A DNA stretch of 64,000 nucleotides from Palleronia pelagia (GTDB lineage: Bacteria; Pseudomonadota; Alphaproteobacteria; Rhodobacterales; Rhodobacteraceae). The stretch is from NCBI RefSeq assembly GCF_900110115.1, contig NZ_FOCM01000011.1, positions 21,116 to 85,115 of the forward strand. The letters are read 5' to 3'. Below are positions 37,461-47,553 of the stretch, piece after piece (positions within the stretch are counted from its first letter, which is position 1; every line of letters begins with the position of its first letter). The notes under the pieces are model-generated. The model was given only the letters and a program-made list of their open reading frames with translations. It ran no database searches and was not told the DNA's origin. The position numbers were made by a program, and so were the translations under genes.

Positions 37461-39461
37461 CTACTGGTCGAGGAACGACCGCAGCTTGCGCGACCGGCTG
37501 GGGTGCTTGAGCTTCCTGAGCGCCTTCGCCTCGATCTGGCGGATCCGTTCGCGGGTCACGCTGAACTGCTGGCCGACCTCTTCCAGCGTGTGATCGGTGT
37601 TCATGCCGATGCCGAAGCGCATCCGCAGAACCCGCTCCTCGCGCGGGGTGAGGCTGGCCAGAACCCGGGTCGTGGTTTCCTTCAGGTTCTCCTGGATGGC
37701 CGAGTCGAGCGGCAGGACGGCGTTCTTGTCCTCGATGAAATCGCCCAGCTGGCTGTCTTCCTCGTCGCCGATGGGCGTTTCGAGGCTGATCGGCTCTTTG
37801 GCGATCTTCATCACCTTGCGAACCTTCTCCAGCGGCATCTGCAGTTTGTCGGCCAGTTCCTCGGGCGTCGGCTCGCGGCCGATCTCGTGCAGCATCTGGC
37901 GCCCGGTGCGGACCAGCTTGTTGATCGTCTCGATCATGTGGACCGGGATGCGGATCGTCCGGGCCTGGTCGGCGATCGAGCGGGTGATCGCCTGTCGGAT
38001 CCACCAAGTGGCGTAGGTCGAGAACTTGTAGCCGCGGCGATACTCGAACTTGTCGACGGCCTTCATCAGGCCGATGTTGCCTTCCTGGATCAGGTCCAGG
38101 AATTGCAGGCCCCGGTTGGTGTACTTCTTCGCGATGGAGATCACGAGCCGCAGGTTCGCCTCGACCATCTCCTTCTTGGCCTGCCGGGCTTCCTTCTCGC
38201 CCTTCTGGACCTGCTGCACGATGCGGCGGAATTCGCTGATGTCGACGCCCACGTACTGGCCGACCTGGGCCATCTCGCCGCGCAGCTCCTCGACCTTGGG
38301 GGTCGAGCGCTCGATCAGCGCCTGCCAGCCCCGGCCGGACTTCTCGCCCATCCGTTCGAGCCAGGTGGGGTCGAGCTCGTAGCCGCGGTATTCCTCGACG
38401 AATTCGCGGCGGTTGATGCGGGCCTGGTCAGCCAGCTTCACCATGGCGCTGTCGATGGACATGATCTTGCGGTTGATGCCGTAAAGCTGGTCGATCAGCG
38501 CTTCGATACGGTTGTTGTGCAGGTGAAGCTCGTTCACCAGCTCGACGATCTCGGCGCGCAGCTTCTGGTACTTGGCCTCGTCCGCCTCGCTGAACGAGCC
38601 GTCCTCGTTCAGCGTGGCCGACATGCGCAGGTCCTGCATCTCGCTCAGCTCGGCGTAGTCGCGGGCGATGACGTCCAGCATTTCCAGCACGCGCGGCTTC
38701 AGCGCGGCTTCCATGGCGGCAAGGCTCATGTTGGCCTGCTCGTCCTCGTCCTCGTCGTCATCCTTCGAGATCGGGTTGCCGTCGGCATCGACGTCGGGCT
38801 GGTCGTCCGACGACCCTTTGTCCGAGGTCTCGGCGCCAGCCGCGGCAACGCCACCGACCACGGCGGTTTCGTCCTCTTCACCCTCTTCGCCCATGGACCG
38901 GCCGAAGGTCGTCTCAAGGTCGATCACGTCGCGCAGCAGAATGTCCTCGGACAGAAGCTCGTCGCGCCAGATGGTGATGGCCTGGAAGGTCAGCGGGCTT
39001 TCGCACAGCCCCAGGATCATCACGTTGCGGCCGGCCTCGATCCGCTTGGCGATGGCGATCTCGCCCTCGCGGCTCAGCAGTTCGACCGACCCCATCTCGC
39101 GCAGGTACATGCGCACCGGGTCATCGGTGCGGTCGAGCTTCTCGCTTTCGGTGGTCGAGACGGCGACCTCGCGTGAGGACGAGGTGGTGGCGACCTCGGT
39201 CGAGCCCTTCTTGTCCTCTTCCTCGGCCTCGTCATCCTCGATGACGTTGATGCCCATCTCGCTGAGCATCGACATCACGTCCTCGATCTGCTCCGAGCTC
39301 ACCTGCTCGGGCGGAAGAACCTGGTTCAGCTGGTCGTAGGTGATGTATCCACGTTCGCGCGCCTCGGAGATCATCTTCTTCACCGCGGCCTGGCTCATGT
39401 CGAGCATCACCTCGCCGTCGGCGTCGTCCTGCTTGCGCTCGTCGTTGTCTTTCGCGGCCAT
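37461..39461 (-). CDS. rpoD: RpoD, primary sigma factor (sigma-70)
   Basis: The 666-aa housekeeping sigma factor has an N-terminal region 1.1 ([27 protein letters not shown]), a long acidic insertion typical of proteobacterial RpoD, and region 1.2-2.4 with the -10 reader [15 protein letters not shown]. Region 3 has [10 protein letters not shown], and region 4 has [24 protein letters not shown] at the -35 reader. The start at 39461 (MAAKDND) is preferred over one six codons upstream. It lies downstream of dnaG, as in the classic macromolecular synthesis layout. Confidence 0.98.
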   Translation of the reverse strand: MAAKDNDERKQDDADGEVMLDMSQAAVKKMISEARERGYITYDQLNQVLPPEQVSSEQIEDVMSMLSEMGINVIEDDEAEEEDKKGSTEVATTSSSREVAVSTTESEKLDRTDDPVRMYLREMGSVELLSREGEIAIAKRIEAGRNVMILGLCESPLTFQAITIWRDELLSEDILLRDVIDLETTFGRSMGEEGEEDETAVVGGVAAAGAETSDKGSSDDQPDVDADGNPISKDDDEDEDEQANMSLAAMEAALKPRVLEMLDVIARDYAELSEMQDLRMSATLNEDGSFSEADEAKYQKLRAEIVELVNELHLHNNRIEALIDQLYGINRKIMSIDSAMVKLADQARINRREFVEEYRGYELDPTWLERMGEKSGRGWQALIERSTPKVEELRGEMAQVGQYVGVDISEFRRIVQQVQKGEKEARQAKKEMVEANLRLVISIAKKYTNRGLQFLDLIQEGNIGLMKAVDKFEYRRGYKFSTYATWWIRQAITRSIADQARTIRIPVHMIETINKLVRTGRQMLHEIGREPTPEELADKLQMPLEKVRKVMKIAKEPISLETPIGDEEDSQLGDFIEDKNAVLPLDSAIQENLKETTTRVLASLTPREERVLRMRFGIGMNTDHTLEEVGQQFSVTRERIRQIEAKALRKLKHPSRSRKLRSFLDQ

Positions 39462-39524
39462 ACGCCATTCCCTTCCCACGATCGGGTCGTGCTACTGTCC
39501 CCGCAGACGCCCCGGATCAGATGC

Positions 39525-39551
39525 GCGAATCATTTGGCTCGGATGATTCGC
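39525..39551. repeat. Inverted repeat in dnaG-rpoD gap
   Basis: GCGAATCAT (39525-39533) and ATGATTCGC (39543-39551) form a perfect 9-base stem around nine bases, in the leader or promoter of rpoD. Confidence 0.45.
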
Positions 39552-39585
39552 AGAAATTCTTACCGATTCGATTACCAAAATGTTC

Positions 39586-39607
39586 TCCGGGTTCCCATAG
39601 ACCCGGA
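39586..39607 (-). terminator. Candidate terminator/attenuator after dnaG
   Basis: TCCGGGT (39586-39592) and ACCCGGA (39601-39607) form a 7-base stem directly after the dnaG stop. Downstream on the minus strand is AGAACATTTT, a weak U-rich tail, so termination before rpoD is likely partial. Confidence 0.5.
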
Positions 39608-41560
39608 TCACTTGTTCCTATCTGTCGCACTTAGGCCGATCTGGCTCAGAAGCCCGTCCAGGGCGTTACGTTCGGCCCGGCTCATCATCACACCGTTGGG
39701 CGCTTCCTCGTATTCCGTCGTGTCCTCGGCCTGCCCCTGCGTCGCCTGGTCGCGAACGCGGGCGGCCTCGCGCAGGCGCCAGGTCAGCGCCTCGCCGGTT
39801 TCGGCCGCGAAATCCTCCATCGCCTCGGCGATCTCGCGGGCGGCGCCCTGCCCCGCCAGAAGCTTTGCCAGCTCCTCGCCCAGGCAGATCCCGGCCAGGT
39901 CGCGGTCATCGCCCTTCAGGGCCGGGACCACCCGCAAATGGCCCGCCGCAGCGAGCTTTTCAAGGGCAGCGGACGGGGCGTCAGCGTGCACGAGCTCCGC
40001 TTGCCGTTCGGGGTCGGCCCCGGCGTGCCGCAGCAGGGCGTTGGCCAGTCCCGCATGGCCGTCGCCGCGCCAGTCGATCTCGGCCAGAGCGTCCTCGACC
40101 CTTAAAGTCAGGTCTGGGAACCGCAGCAGCACGGCCAGGACCACCTGTTCGCGCAGGTTCTGCTCGACCCGGTCGCCACCGGTGGCCAACAGCGACGCGC
40201 GCGTGGTCGTCACCGGCACCTGCGGCGCGGCCCCCCTTCGCCCCCCCGGGCCCGGCTGCCACGTGCCCCTGGGCTTGCGCGGGTTGAAAAGCTGCCAGCG
40301 GCGTTCCTTGATCGCGTCGCCGTAGTGGCGCTTGAGCGAGGGGTCGGAAATGCGCGAGATCTTGTCGCGCAACTCCTTGTCCAGCGCGGCCCGCGCCTCG
40401 GGCGTGTCGAAGCTGCGGCCCTCGGTCTGGGCGTCCCACAGGAGGTCGACCATGGGCAGCGCGGCCTCCAGCGCCTTCTGCATGGCGGGCGCGCCGCCCG
40501 ACTTCAGCAGGTCGTCGGGGTCCTGCCCCGCCGGCATCATGCAGAACCGCAGCGATCGCCCCGCCCCGATCAGCGGCAGCGCCAGGTCGACCAGGCGCAG
40601 CGCCGCGCGCCGCCCGGCCACGTCGCCGTCCAGCGCGATGATCGGGTCGGGCGACATGCGCCACATGAGCTGAAGCTGCTCCTCGGTGATCGCGGTGCCC
40701 AGGGGGGCGACCGTCGCGCCGAAGCCCGCCTCGGCCAGCGCGATCACGTCCATGTAGCCCTCGGCCACGATCAGCGGCTGCTTGCCCGCCGCCCCGCGCG
40801 CGGGCCCGACGTTATACAGCGTCCGCCCCTTGTCGAAGAGCGCGGTTTCGGGCGAGTTCAGGTATTTCGCGTTGTCGTCGGGATCCATCGCGCGGCCGCC
40901 GAAGGCGATGCAGCGCCCGCGCGCGTCGCGGATGGGAAACATGATGCGGTTGCGAAACGTGTCGTAGGGCGCCTTGCCGTTGCGGCTGGGCTTGGCCAGC
41001 CCCGCGTCGACCAGGCGCTCCACCGCGATGCCCTTGCCCGCGAGGTGCTCGCGCAGCGCGTCCCAGGATGCAGGCGCGAACCCCAGGCCCCAGCGCTCGC
41101 AGGCCGCGCCGTCCAGCTTTCGACCCTTGAGATAGTCGCGCGCCGCCTGCCCCGCCCCCGCGCGCAGCTGCATCTGGAAGAAGCGCGCCGCGGCTTCCAT
41201 GATCTCGACCAGGCTGTCGCGCTTCTCGGCGCGGGCCTGCGCCTGGGGGTCGCGGTCGGGCAGCTTCATGCCGGCCTCGTCGGCCAGCAACTTCACCGCG
41301 TCGATGAACGGCAGGTTCTCGGTCGCCATGACGAAGCCGATGGCGTCGCCCTTCTCGTGGCAGCCGAAGCAGTAGTAGAACCCCTTGCGGTCATCCACGT
41401 GGAAGGACGCCGTCTTTTCCTGGTGGAACGGACAGGGCGCCCACATGTCGCCCTTGCCCTGGTTCGACTTGCGCGGATCCCATGTGACCTTGCGCCCCAC
41501 CACGTGCACGAGGCTGAGGCGCGAGCGCAGTTCATCGAGGAATCCGGGGGGCAGGCTCAT
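39608..41560 (-). CDS. dnaG: DnaG, DNA primase
   Basis: The 650-aa primase has the CHC2 zinc finger CPFHQEKTASFHVDDRKGFYYCFGC (residues about 41-65, written here in parts: CPFH ... CFGC). The catalytic Toprim block contains LIVAEGYMDVIALAEAG and the later metal-binding ALDGDVAGRRA. The C-terminal domain binds DnaB helicase. The start MSLPPGFLDELR is conserved in Rhodobacterales; an ATG three codons upstream is possible. Confidence 0.97.
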   Translation of the reverse strand: MSLPPGFLDELRSRLSLVHVVGRKVTWDPRKSNQGKGDMWAPCPFHQEKTASFHVDDRKGFYYCFGCHEKGDAIGFVMATENLPFIDAVKLLADEAGMKLPDRDPQAQARAEKRDSLVEIMEAAARFFQMQLRAGAGQAARDYLKGRKLDGAACERWGLGFAPASWDALREHLAGKGIAVERLVDAGLAKPSRNGKAPYDTFRNRIMFPIRDARGRCIAFGGRAMDPDDNAKYLNSPETALFDKGRTLYNVGPARGAAGKQPLIVAEGYMDVIALAEAGFGATVAPLGTAITEEQLQLMWRMSPDPIIALDGDVAGRRAALRLVDLALPLIGAGRSLRFCMMPAGQDPDDLLKSGGAPAMQKALEAALPMVDLLWDAQTEGRSFDTPEARAALDKELRDKISRISDPSLKRHYGDAIKERRWQLFNPRKPRGTWQPGPGGRRGAAPQVPVTTTRASLLATGGDRVEQNLREQVVLAVLLRFPDLTLRVEDALAEIDWRGDGHAGLANALLRHAGADPERQAELVHADAPSAALEKLAAAGHLRVVPALKGDDRDLAGICLGEELAKLLAGQGAAREIAEAMEDFAAETGEALTWRLREAARVRDQATQGQAEDTTEYEEAPNGVMMSRAERNALDGLLSQIGLSATDRNK

Positions 41561-41625
41561 ACCCCTCATATTGGCCTGCGCGCGCCCGGAGTCGAGGGGG
41601 CGCGCGCCGGTTCACGCGTGCGATC

Positions 41626-42060
41626 TCAGCAGGAATCGATGACCCGCGAGACCAGCGGATCGCCCGCCGCCGTGCGCACGTTGGCCGCGAAGCCGCCGCG
41701 CGTGGCGATATAGGACCGCAGCGCGGGCGCGGCGCACATCTGAAGCCCGAAATCACGCTGGAACGCCTCGATGAACGCGGCCCGCTTGGCGGGGGTGTCG
41801 ATGGCGCTGTCGTCACTGAGGCTGAGATCCATGATCACGCGGCCGTCCCCGGCGCGGGCATCGTTCAGGACGAGACCGGGCGACAGTTCCGAGCCTTCCA
41901 GCGGCTCGAGCGCGGAAAGCACGGCCGCCTGCTGCGGCGGGTTGGCGGCGGCCCTGGCGGCGGCCTCGGGGTCCACCTGCGGAAGCGAGGCCGTGGGGGC
42001 CGTCGTGTTGCAGGCGGCCAGCGCAACCAGACCGGCACCGAGCAGCAATCGATCGAACAT
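41626..42060 (-). CDS. Small lipoprotein, unknown function
   Basis: The 144-aa precursor has a lipoprotein signal ending LVALAAC followed by NTT. The mature part has a central RVIMDLSLSD strand, an AAFIEAFQRDFGLQMCAAP helix and a C-terminal cysteine. No family recognised. It diverges from the first VWA/TadG-like gene. Confidence 0.65.
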   Translation of the reverse strand: MFDRLLLGAGLVALAACNTTAPTASLPQVDPEAAARAAANPPQQAAVLSALEPLEGSELSPGLVLNDARAGDGRVIMDLSLSDDSAIDTPAKRAAFIEAFQRDFGLQMCAAPALRSYIATRGGFAANVRTAAGDPLVSRVIDSC

Positions 42061-42399
42061 TACAGATATCCTTCTTGCAGTCTGGCCGCAGCTTGGGTCC
42101 AGACGCCGCCGAGCGCAACGCGAATCACCGGAAATCGGGCCGGAGCGCATCTCCAAAAACCTGACTAAAAGGACAGGGTCGAAAAAATCTGCCTTTTTCA
42201 CGCCGTAATTTCAGCTTCGAGTTTAACGGAATTTCGCGAACAATCCTTGGGGTTCAACCCTGCGTTGTTTCGCGGTGCGCCGCAATGCCATGCTTTGCCA
42301 CTTTTGCCGCCACAAACCCGCCACAGGATTGGAGTTGAATAAAACTCGAATTGGTCCCGGGCGAAATGCGTCCCGATCAAGGGCCAGGAAAGAGGAAGT
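42061..42399. other. 339-base divergent regulatory gap before the pilus-like modules
   Basis: No gene is supported. The stretch is AT-richer than its flanks, with TTTAACGGAATTTC and AGTTGAATAAAACTCG segments, and must contain promoters for the lipoprotein and the VWA gene. No complete CtrA site (TTAA-N7-TTAA) was seen by eye. Confidence 0.45.
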
Positions 42400-44052
42400 A
42401 TGTCTCGTATGTCACCCATTTCGGCCCTTCGCATTGCCCGTTTCGGCAACGAGGAAGAAGGCTCTCTGACGATCATGGCCCTGTTCTTCTTCATCTGCAT
42501 GGTGATGATCGGCGGCCTGTCGTTGGACATCATGGTGTTCGAGAACAATCGCACCCGCCTGCAGAACCTCAGCGACCGGGCGGTGCTGGCCGCCACGGCG
42601 ATGAACCAGGAGGGCGACCCCGAGGCCGTCGTGCGCAGCTACTTCGACAAGGCGGGCATGTCGTCGAACCTGGCCGGCATCCAGGTCAGCCAGGGGCTGG
42701 TCGCACGGACGGTGTCGGTGCAGACCGCGCAGCCCATGCGCACGATGTTCATGAACATGACGGGCGTGACGCAGCTGAAGGCGCAGACGAACTCGACCGC
42801 GGTCGAGGGCATGGACCAGCTGGAAGTCGCGCTGGTGCTGGACGTGTCGAACTCGATGAACCAGGCGTCGAACGTCCCGGGCATGGCGACCAAGCTGGAC
42901 GACATGAAGAACGCCGCCAAGCGCTTCATCGACGTGATCTACGACAACGCCGACCAGGGCACCGTCAGCGTCACGCTGATCCCCTACAACACCCAGGTGA
43001 ACGCGGGCCGCGACATCCTGGAGGCGCTGAACGTGCAGCTCGACCACGAGCAGTCGTTCTGCCTGGACTTCGACGACACCGACTATGGCGCTGTCGCGAT
43101 GAATACCAGCAAGGCCTACAGCCAGGCCGCGCATTTCGACCAGTGGCACGTGAACGAGCAGGACCCGGTCGTGACCGTGTGCCGCTCGGGATCGAACCAG
43201 GAGATCAAGCTGCACCAAAGCGACCCCGAGGTCATCAAGGCGCAGATCGACGCGCTGACGGCGCATGGCAACACCTCGTCCGAGATCGGCATGAAGTGGG
43301 CCGCCTCGCTGCTGGATCCGTCGACCAAGGACCTTGTTCAGCAGCTGTCGTCGAACGGGGTCGTCCCGAACGAGATGTCGAACCGGCCGCTGGATTACGA
43401 CGTCGACGGCGCGCGCAAGGTCGTGATCCTGTTGACCGACGGCATCAACACCGAACAGATGCGGCTGAACAACCAGTACAAGAACGGCATGTCGCCGGTC
43501 TACGAGACGGTGAACGACGGGGCGACCGAAACCTACTCGGTCAACATGCGCAGCCTGTTCAACCGCGCCTCCGGTAGCAAGGACTTCTGGGCCAAGTCCG
43601 ATTGCTACCTCGGCATCTGCTGGAACGACACCTGGAGCCAGACGCCCACGCTGGGCTGGGTCGCATCCCTGCTCGGCTTAAACCCGAACTATGGCCAGCG
43701 TCAGCTGACCTGGCAGGAAACCTGGGAAACGATGAACCCCCGGCACCTGGCCTGGCACTACCTGGTCGACGCGAGCGAGAACTCGCAGGACTACTACGAT
43801 TTCCTCGACGGCCTGTGGTCGCCGGTCAGCGGCGCCACCAAGGACACCCGCCTGCTGGGCATGTGCAACGACATGCGCGAGGAATCGATCACGGTCTACA
43901 CCATCGGGTTCGAGATCAACGACCACGCCCGCGACATCATGGGCCGCTGCGCGTCGAACGCGAACACCTTCATCGACGTGACCGGCGACGACCTGGAAGA
44001 GACCTTCGCTTCGATCGCCACGTCGATCACCAGACTGAGGCTGACCCAATGA
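42400..44052 (+). CDS. VWA-domain TadG-like protein, copy 1
   Basis: The 550-aa protein begins with a cytoplasmic stub and a single membrane helix (about 24-45; LTIMALFFFICMVMIGGLSLDIM), the TadG/Flp layout. It has an extracytoplasmic von Willebrand factor A domain with the MIDAS motif DVSNS (Asp148, Ser150, Ser152) and a later TDGINTE. An insert rich in Trp/Tyr (about residues 400-450) precedes the final VYTIGFEIND block. TadG-type proteins anchor or assemble Flp/Tad pili; this one could serve adhesion or export. It shares ATGA with the next gene. Confidence 0.85.
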   Translation: MSRMSPISALRIARFGNEEEGSLTIMALFFFICMVMIGGLSLDIMVFENNRTRLQNLSDRAVLAATAMNQEGDPEAVVRSYFDKAGMSSNLAGIQVSQGLVARTVSVQTAQPMRTMFMNMTGVTQLKAQTNSTAVEGMDQLEVALVLDVSNSMNQASNVPGMATKLDDMKNAAKRFIDVIYDNADQGTVSVTLIPYNTQVNAGRDILEALNVQLDHEQSFCLDFDDTDYGAVAMNTSKAYSQAAHFDQWHVNEQDPVVTVCRSGSNQEIKLHQSDPEVIKAQIDALTAHGNTSSEIGMKWAASLLDPSTKDLVQQLSSNGVVPNEMSNRPLDYDVDGARKVVILLTDGINTEQMRLNNQYKNGMSPVYETVNDGATETYSVNMRSLFNRASGSKDFWAKSDCYLGICWNDTWSQTPTLGWVASLLGLNPNYGQRQLTWQETWETMNPRHLAWHYLVDASENSQDYYDFLDGLWSPVSGATKDTRLLGMCNDMREESITVYTIGFEINDHARDIMGRCASNANTFIDVTGDDLEETFASIATSITRLRLTQ

Positions 44053-44594
44053 TCACGCGCCTGAAATCCATGGTCGAGCGCGTCGTGCGCTTCCGCCGCG
44101 ACGAGGACGGGGTCGCCACGATCGAGTTCGTGATCCTGTTCACGCCGATGATCATGATGATGCTCATGGGCGCCGAGGCGGGCCTGCTGAACCTGCGCCA
44201 CGCCATGCTGGAGCGCGGCGTCGACGTGGCCATGCGCGCGGTGCGGCTGGGCCCGGCGACACCGCCCTCCCATGCCGACATCAAGAAGATGATCTGCGAT
44301 CAGGCCCTGCTGATCCCCGACTGCGAGAACGCGCTGTCGGTCGAGATGCGCGCCGTCTCCAAGAACAACTGGGACGTGCTGGGCGACAAGGCGATCTGCC
44401 GCGACCGGTCCGAAGAAATCAAGCCGGCCACCCATTTCAACCCCGCCCAACAGTCCGAGCTGGTGCTGGTGCGGGCCTGCGTGAAGGCACGGCCCATCTT
44501 CCCCACCGCCGGTCTGGGCGCGGCAATGACCAAGGACGCCAATGGCGATTACGCCGCCATCGCGACCTCGGCCTTCGTGAACGAGCCGACCTGA
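44049..44594 (+). CDS. TadE-like pseudopilin, module 1
   Basis: The 181-aa protein has the prepilin-like N-terminus DEDGVATIEFVILFTPMIMMMLM, in which the glutamate at position 5 of the helix is typical of TadE/TadF pseudopilins. A periplasmic domain follows with two cysteine pairs (ICDQALLIPDC, ICRDRS...RACVKARP). It is translationally coupled to the VWA gene (ATGA overlap). Confidence 0.8.
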   Translation: MITRLKSMVERVVRFRRDEDGVATIEFVILFTPMIMMMLMGAEAGLLNLRHAMLERGVDVAMRAVRLGPATPPSHADIKKMICDQALLIPDCENALSVEMRAVSKNNWDVLGDKAICRDRSEEIKPATHFNPAQQSELVLVRACVKARPIFPTAGLGAAMTKDANGDYAAIATSAFVNEPT

Positions 44595-44611
44595 GCCAGG
44601 TCGCAGGAGAC

Positions 44612-45199
44612 ATGATCATGCAGATCTTCCATCCCCTCCAGAGTGCTTTGTCGCGCTTCCGCCGCGGCGAAGCGGGCGGGCTGTCCATCGAGTCGATCCT
44701 GACCCTGCCGACCCTGGCCTGGGCCCTTCTGGCCTGCTTCTCGTATTTCGACGGGCTGCGGCAGTACAACATCAACATCAAGGCCGCGCACACCATGGGC
44801 GACCTGTTGTCGCGTGAAACCCAGGTGGTCGATGACGACTATATCGACGGCATGCACCAGGTTCTGAAGTTCCTGACCCGGTCTGCGGCCGAGCCGCGCA
44901 TGCGGATCTCGGTCGTGGCCTATGACGGCAGCGACGACACCTTCGATCTGGTCTGGTCCGAAGCGCGTGGGGGCCAGGAGGCCCTGACCCAGGCCGGGCT
45001 GAATGCCATCAAGGGCCGCCTGCCGATGGCCTTTGGCGGATCGCAACTGATCGTCGTCGAGACCTCGATCGACCACAAGGCGCCTTTCGTCTTCGGCCTG
45101 AGCGACCGCACGCTGGACAATTTCCTGGTAACGCGCCTGCGTTTCGTGTCGCAGCTGAACCACGAAGACCACATGGACGGAAACACCGGAACGTCCTGA
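44612..45199 (+). CDS. TadE/TadG-like pilus protein, module 1 third gene
   Basis: The 195-aa protein has an N-terminal hydrophobic helix in the context GGLSIESILTLPTLAWALLACF, again with a pseudopilin-like glutamate. The extracytoplasmic part contains AAHTMGDLLSRETQVVDDDYIDGM and LDNFLVTRLRFVSQL. It resembles the last gene of the second module (47554-48111), showing the two sets are paralogous. Confidence 0.8.
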   Translation: MIMQIFHPLQSALSRFRRGEAGGLSIESILTLPTLAWALLACFSYFDGLRQYNINIKAAHTMGDLLSRETQVVDDDYIDGMHQVLKFLTRSAAEPRMRISVVAYDGSDDTFDLVWSEARGGQEALTQAGLNAIKGRLPMAFGGSQLIVVETSIDHKAPFVFGLSDRTLDNFLVTRLRFVSQLNHEDHMDGNTGTS

Positions 45200-45384
45200 C
45201 TTCGGGGGGCCTTCCCCACTCCTGGATCGAAGAATTTCAGGCGCGCCGTGCCCGGCGCCGGCATCCAACGCGCCTGATCGATCACTCTTTGGGCGCGATT
45301 CCGTCCAATTCCTGCCGTTTCACCAGTCATGATCATAGTGCGGGACGAGTCATTCGAGCGTCCCGGGTATGAGAGGGATTGGGT

Positions 45385-47022
45385 ATGACGTTCACGCGTG
45401 ATGAAAGACCGGCCCCGGGTGCGTCTGGGCGGTTCGCCCGCGAAGAAGACGGCTCATTCGTCCTTTTCGGGATCTACCTCGTGATCGCGATGCTGCTTGT
45501 TGGCGGTGTGGCCGTCGACATCATCCGGCACGATTACGAACGGATCCGCATGCAGGGCGTCGTCGATACGGCCATCCTCGCCGCGGCCGATCTGGACCAG
45601 ACCCTCGACCCCGAAGCGGTGGTGCGCGATCATTTCGACAAGGCCGGTGTCCTGGAACGCCTGGACCACGTCGAAGTGATCGAGAACATCAACTCCCGCG
45701 TCGTCAGCGCCCAGGCGTCCATGGACGTGAACACCATGTTCATTCGCTCGATCGGCATGGACAAGATCGGCGCCCTTGCCGGCGGGATGGCGCGCGAGGA
45801 TATCCGCGACATCGAGGTGTCCCTGGTGCTCGACATCTCGGGCTCGATGGCCGATTTCAGCCGGATCGACAACCTCAAGACCGCCGCGAAGGACTTCGTC
45901 TCGACCGTGCTGTCGGGCGTAGATGACGGCCGCGAGAACGAGGTCTCGATCTCGATCGTGCCCTACTCGACCGAGGTCAATATCGGATCCGAAATGGCCT
46001 CGCTCTTCGCCCTGACGGACGTGCACGACTTCTCGCATTGCGTGAATTTCCAAAGCAGCGATTTCGACTCGATTGCGATGGATCTGAGCCTGTCGCGCCA
46101 GCAGACCGCGCATTTCGACCCGTTCACCAACGGTTTCACCTTCGAAGAGCGCGCCCCCGACCCCCTGCTTACCCCCTGCCGCGCCGACGAGGCCGCCGAG
46201 ATCACCTATTTCTCGCAGGACGAGGCCGAGCTGCACGCCAGCATCGACGCGCTGACGCCCGGCGGGAACACATCGATCGACGTGGGCCTGAAATGGGGTG
46301 CGGCACTTCTGGATCCCTCGATGCGGACGCCGATCACGACCCTGTCCGCTTTGGGCAAGGCCGACCCGGCCTTCGTCGGCCGCCCCTACGACCACGACCG
46401 CAACAATACGATGAAAATCATCGTGGTCATGACCGACGGTCAGAACACCTACCAGTATCGTCTGAAGGACGCCTACCGCGGCACCGCGCTGACCGATGTC
46501 TGGGGCGCCATGATCACCGGCGCTTCGAACCCCGAGGATGACGGCTTCCGCCTGTCGATTGACGACGATGAATACCAAGACTTCGACAATGACGGCCGCT
46601 GGGAGGAAGACTGGTGGATCCCCAATCGTGGCCGCTGGTACAACAGCAACTGGGGCGGCGATACGGCCCATCGCATGACCTACCAGGAGCTGTGGAGCGT
46701 CGCATCGCTGGGCTGGCACGCGTATTGGGGCCGGTATCGCCAGTACAACAACGCCGACACCTATTATTCGTGGAAAGAGATCCCCTACACCAATATCGGG
46801 CCCGCCACGAAGGACCCGCGCATGACCGACATGTGCGAGCAATCCAAGGACGCGGGTATCCTTGTCTTCTCCATCGCGCTGGACGTGGCCGAGTCGAACG
46901 CCACCCGGATGGAGGACTGCGCCAGTTCGGATAACCACTACTTCAACGTGCAGGGCACCGAGTTGCTTTACGCCTTCTCGGCCATCGCCAGCACCATTAA
47001 CCAATTGAGACTGGTCCAATGA
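45385..47022 (+). CDS. VWA-domain TadG-like protein, copy 2
   Basis: Paralogue of the 42400-44052 protein, 545 aa. It has a membrane helix at about 25-47, a MIDAS DISGS (Asp150, Ser152, Ser154), then VPYSTEVNIGSE and TDGQNTYQY. A Trp/Tyr/Asp-rich insert (DDDEYQDFDNDGRWEEDWWIPNRG-like) lies before the final LVFSIALDV block. The insert is much more acidic than in copy 1. GAGAGGG precedes the ATG at 45385. Confidence 0.85.
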   Translation: MTFTRDERPAPGASGRFAREEDGSFVLFGIYLVIAMLLVGGVAVDIIRHDYERIRMQGVVDTAILAAADLDQTLDPEAVVRDHFDKAGVLERLDHVEVIENINSRVVSAQASMDVNTMFIRSIGMDKIGALAGGMAREDIRDIEVSLVLDISGSMADFSRIDNLKTAAKDFVSTVLSGVDDGRENEVSISIVPYSTEVNIGSEMASLFALTDVHDFSHCVNFQSSDFDSIAMDLSLSRQQTAHFDPFTNGFTFEERAPDPLLTPCRADEAAEITYFSQDEAELHASIDALTPGGNTSIDVGLKWGAALLDPSMRTPITTLSALGKADPAFVGRPYDHDRNNTMKIIVVMTDGQNTYQYRLKDAYRGTALTDVWGAMITGASNPEDDGFRLSIDDDEYQDFDNDGRWEEDWWIPNRGRWYNSNWGGDTAHRMTYQELWSVASLGWHAYWGRYRQYNNADTYYSWKEIPYTNIGPATKDPRMTDMCEQSKDAGILVFSIALDVAESNATRMEDCASSDNHYFNVQGTELLYAFSAIASTINQLRLVQ

Positions 47023-47549
47023 TCTGGCGGCTTCTCCGGCGCTTCGCGCGGCGCGAGGACGGCTATGGCACGGCCGAGGTCGCGCTCCTGTTTCCGGCCG
47101 TGCTGTGGCCGTTCATGCTGGCGATGGAGACGGGCTTCGTGCAGATGCGCCAGGTCATGATGGAGCGGGCCATGGACGTGGTCGTGCGGGACCTGCGCCT
47201 GGGCGCCGCCCATATCGACAGCGCCGAGGCGTTGAAGCAGGCCCTTTGCGCCGAGGTTCTGATCATGGGCGGCTGCATGGACGATCTCATGCTCGAGATG
47301 ATGCCGGTGCAGGTCCCGGATTACGCACCGCCCGGGGGCCGCGTCGCGTGCGTCGACCGCTCGGAAGAGTTCAACCCGGTCACGACCTACAGCCCCGGCG
47401 CGAACAACGAGATGATGATGCTGCGCTTCTGCCTGCTGCACGACCCGATCCTGCCGGCTGTAGGGCTGGGCAAGATCCTGCCGCGCGAATCCGGGGGCGG
47501 CTTCGCCCTGACGGCCTCCACCTTCTTCGTGAACGAACCGAGCAGCTGA
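47019..47549 (+). CDS. TadE-like pseudopilin, module 2
   Basis: Paralogue of 44049-44594, 176 aa. The N-terminus is REDGYGTAEVALLFPAVLWPFMLAME, with the conserved glutamate; the cysteine pattern LCAEVLIMGGC...ACVDRSEEFNP...FCLLHDP is retained. Coupled to the VWA gene by ATGA overlap, the same junction as in module 1. Confidence 0.8.
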   Translation: MIWRLLRRFARREDGYGTAEVALLFPAVLWPFMLAMETGFVQMRQVMMERAMDVVVRDLRLGAAHIDSAEALKQALCAEVLIMGGCMDDLMLEMMPVQVPDYAPPGGRVACVDRSEEFNPVTTYSPGANNEMMMLRFCLLHDPILPAVGLGKILPRESGGGFALTASTFFVNEPSS

Positions 47550-47553
47550 TTCG

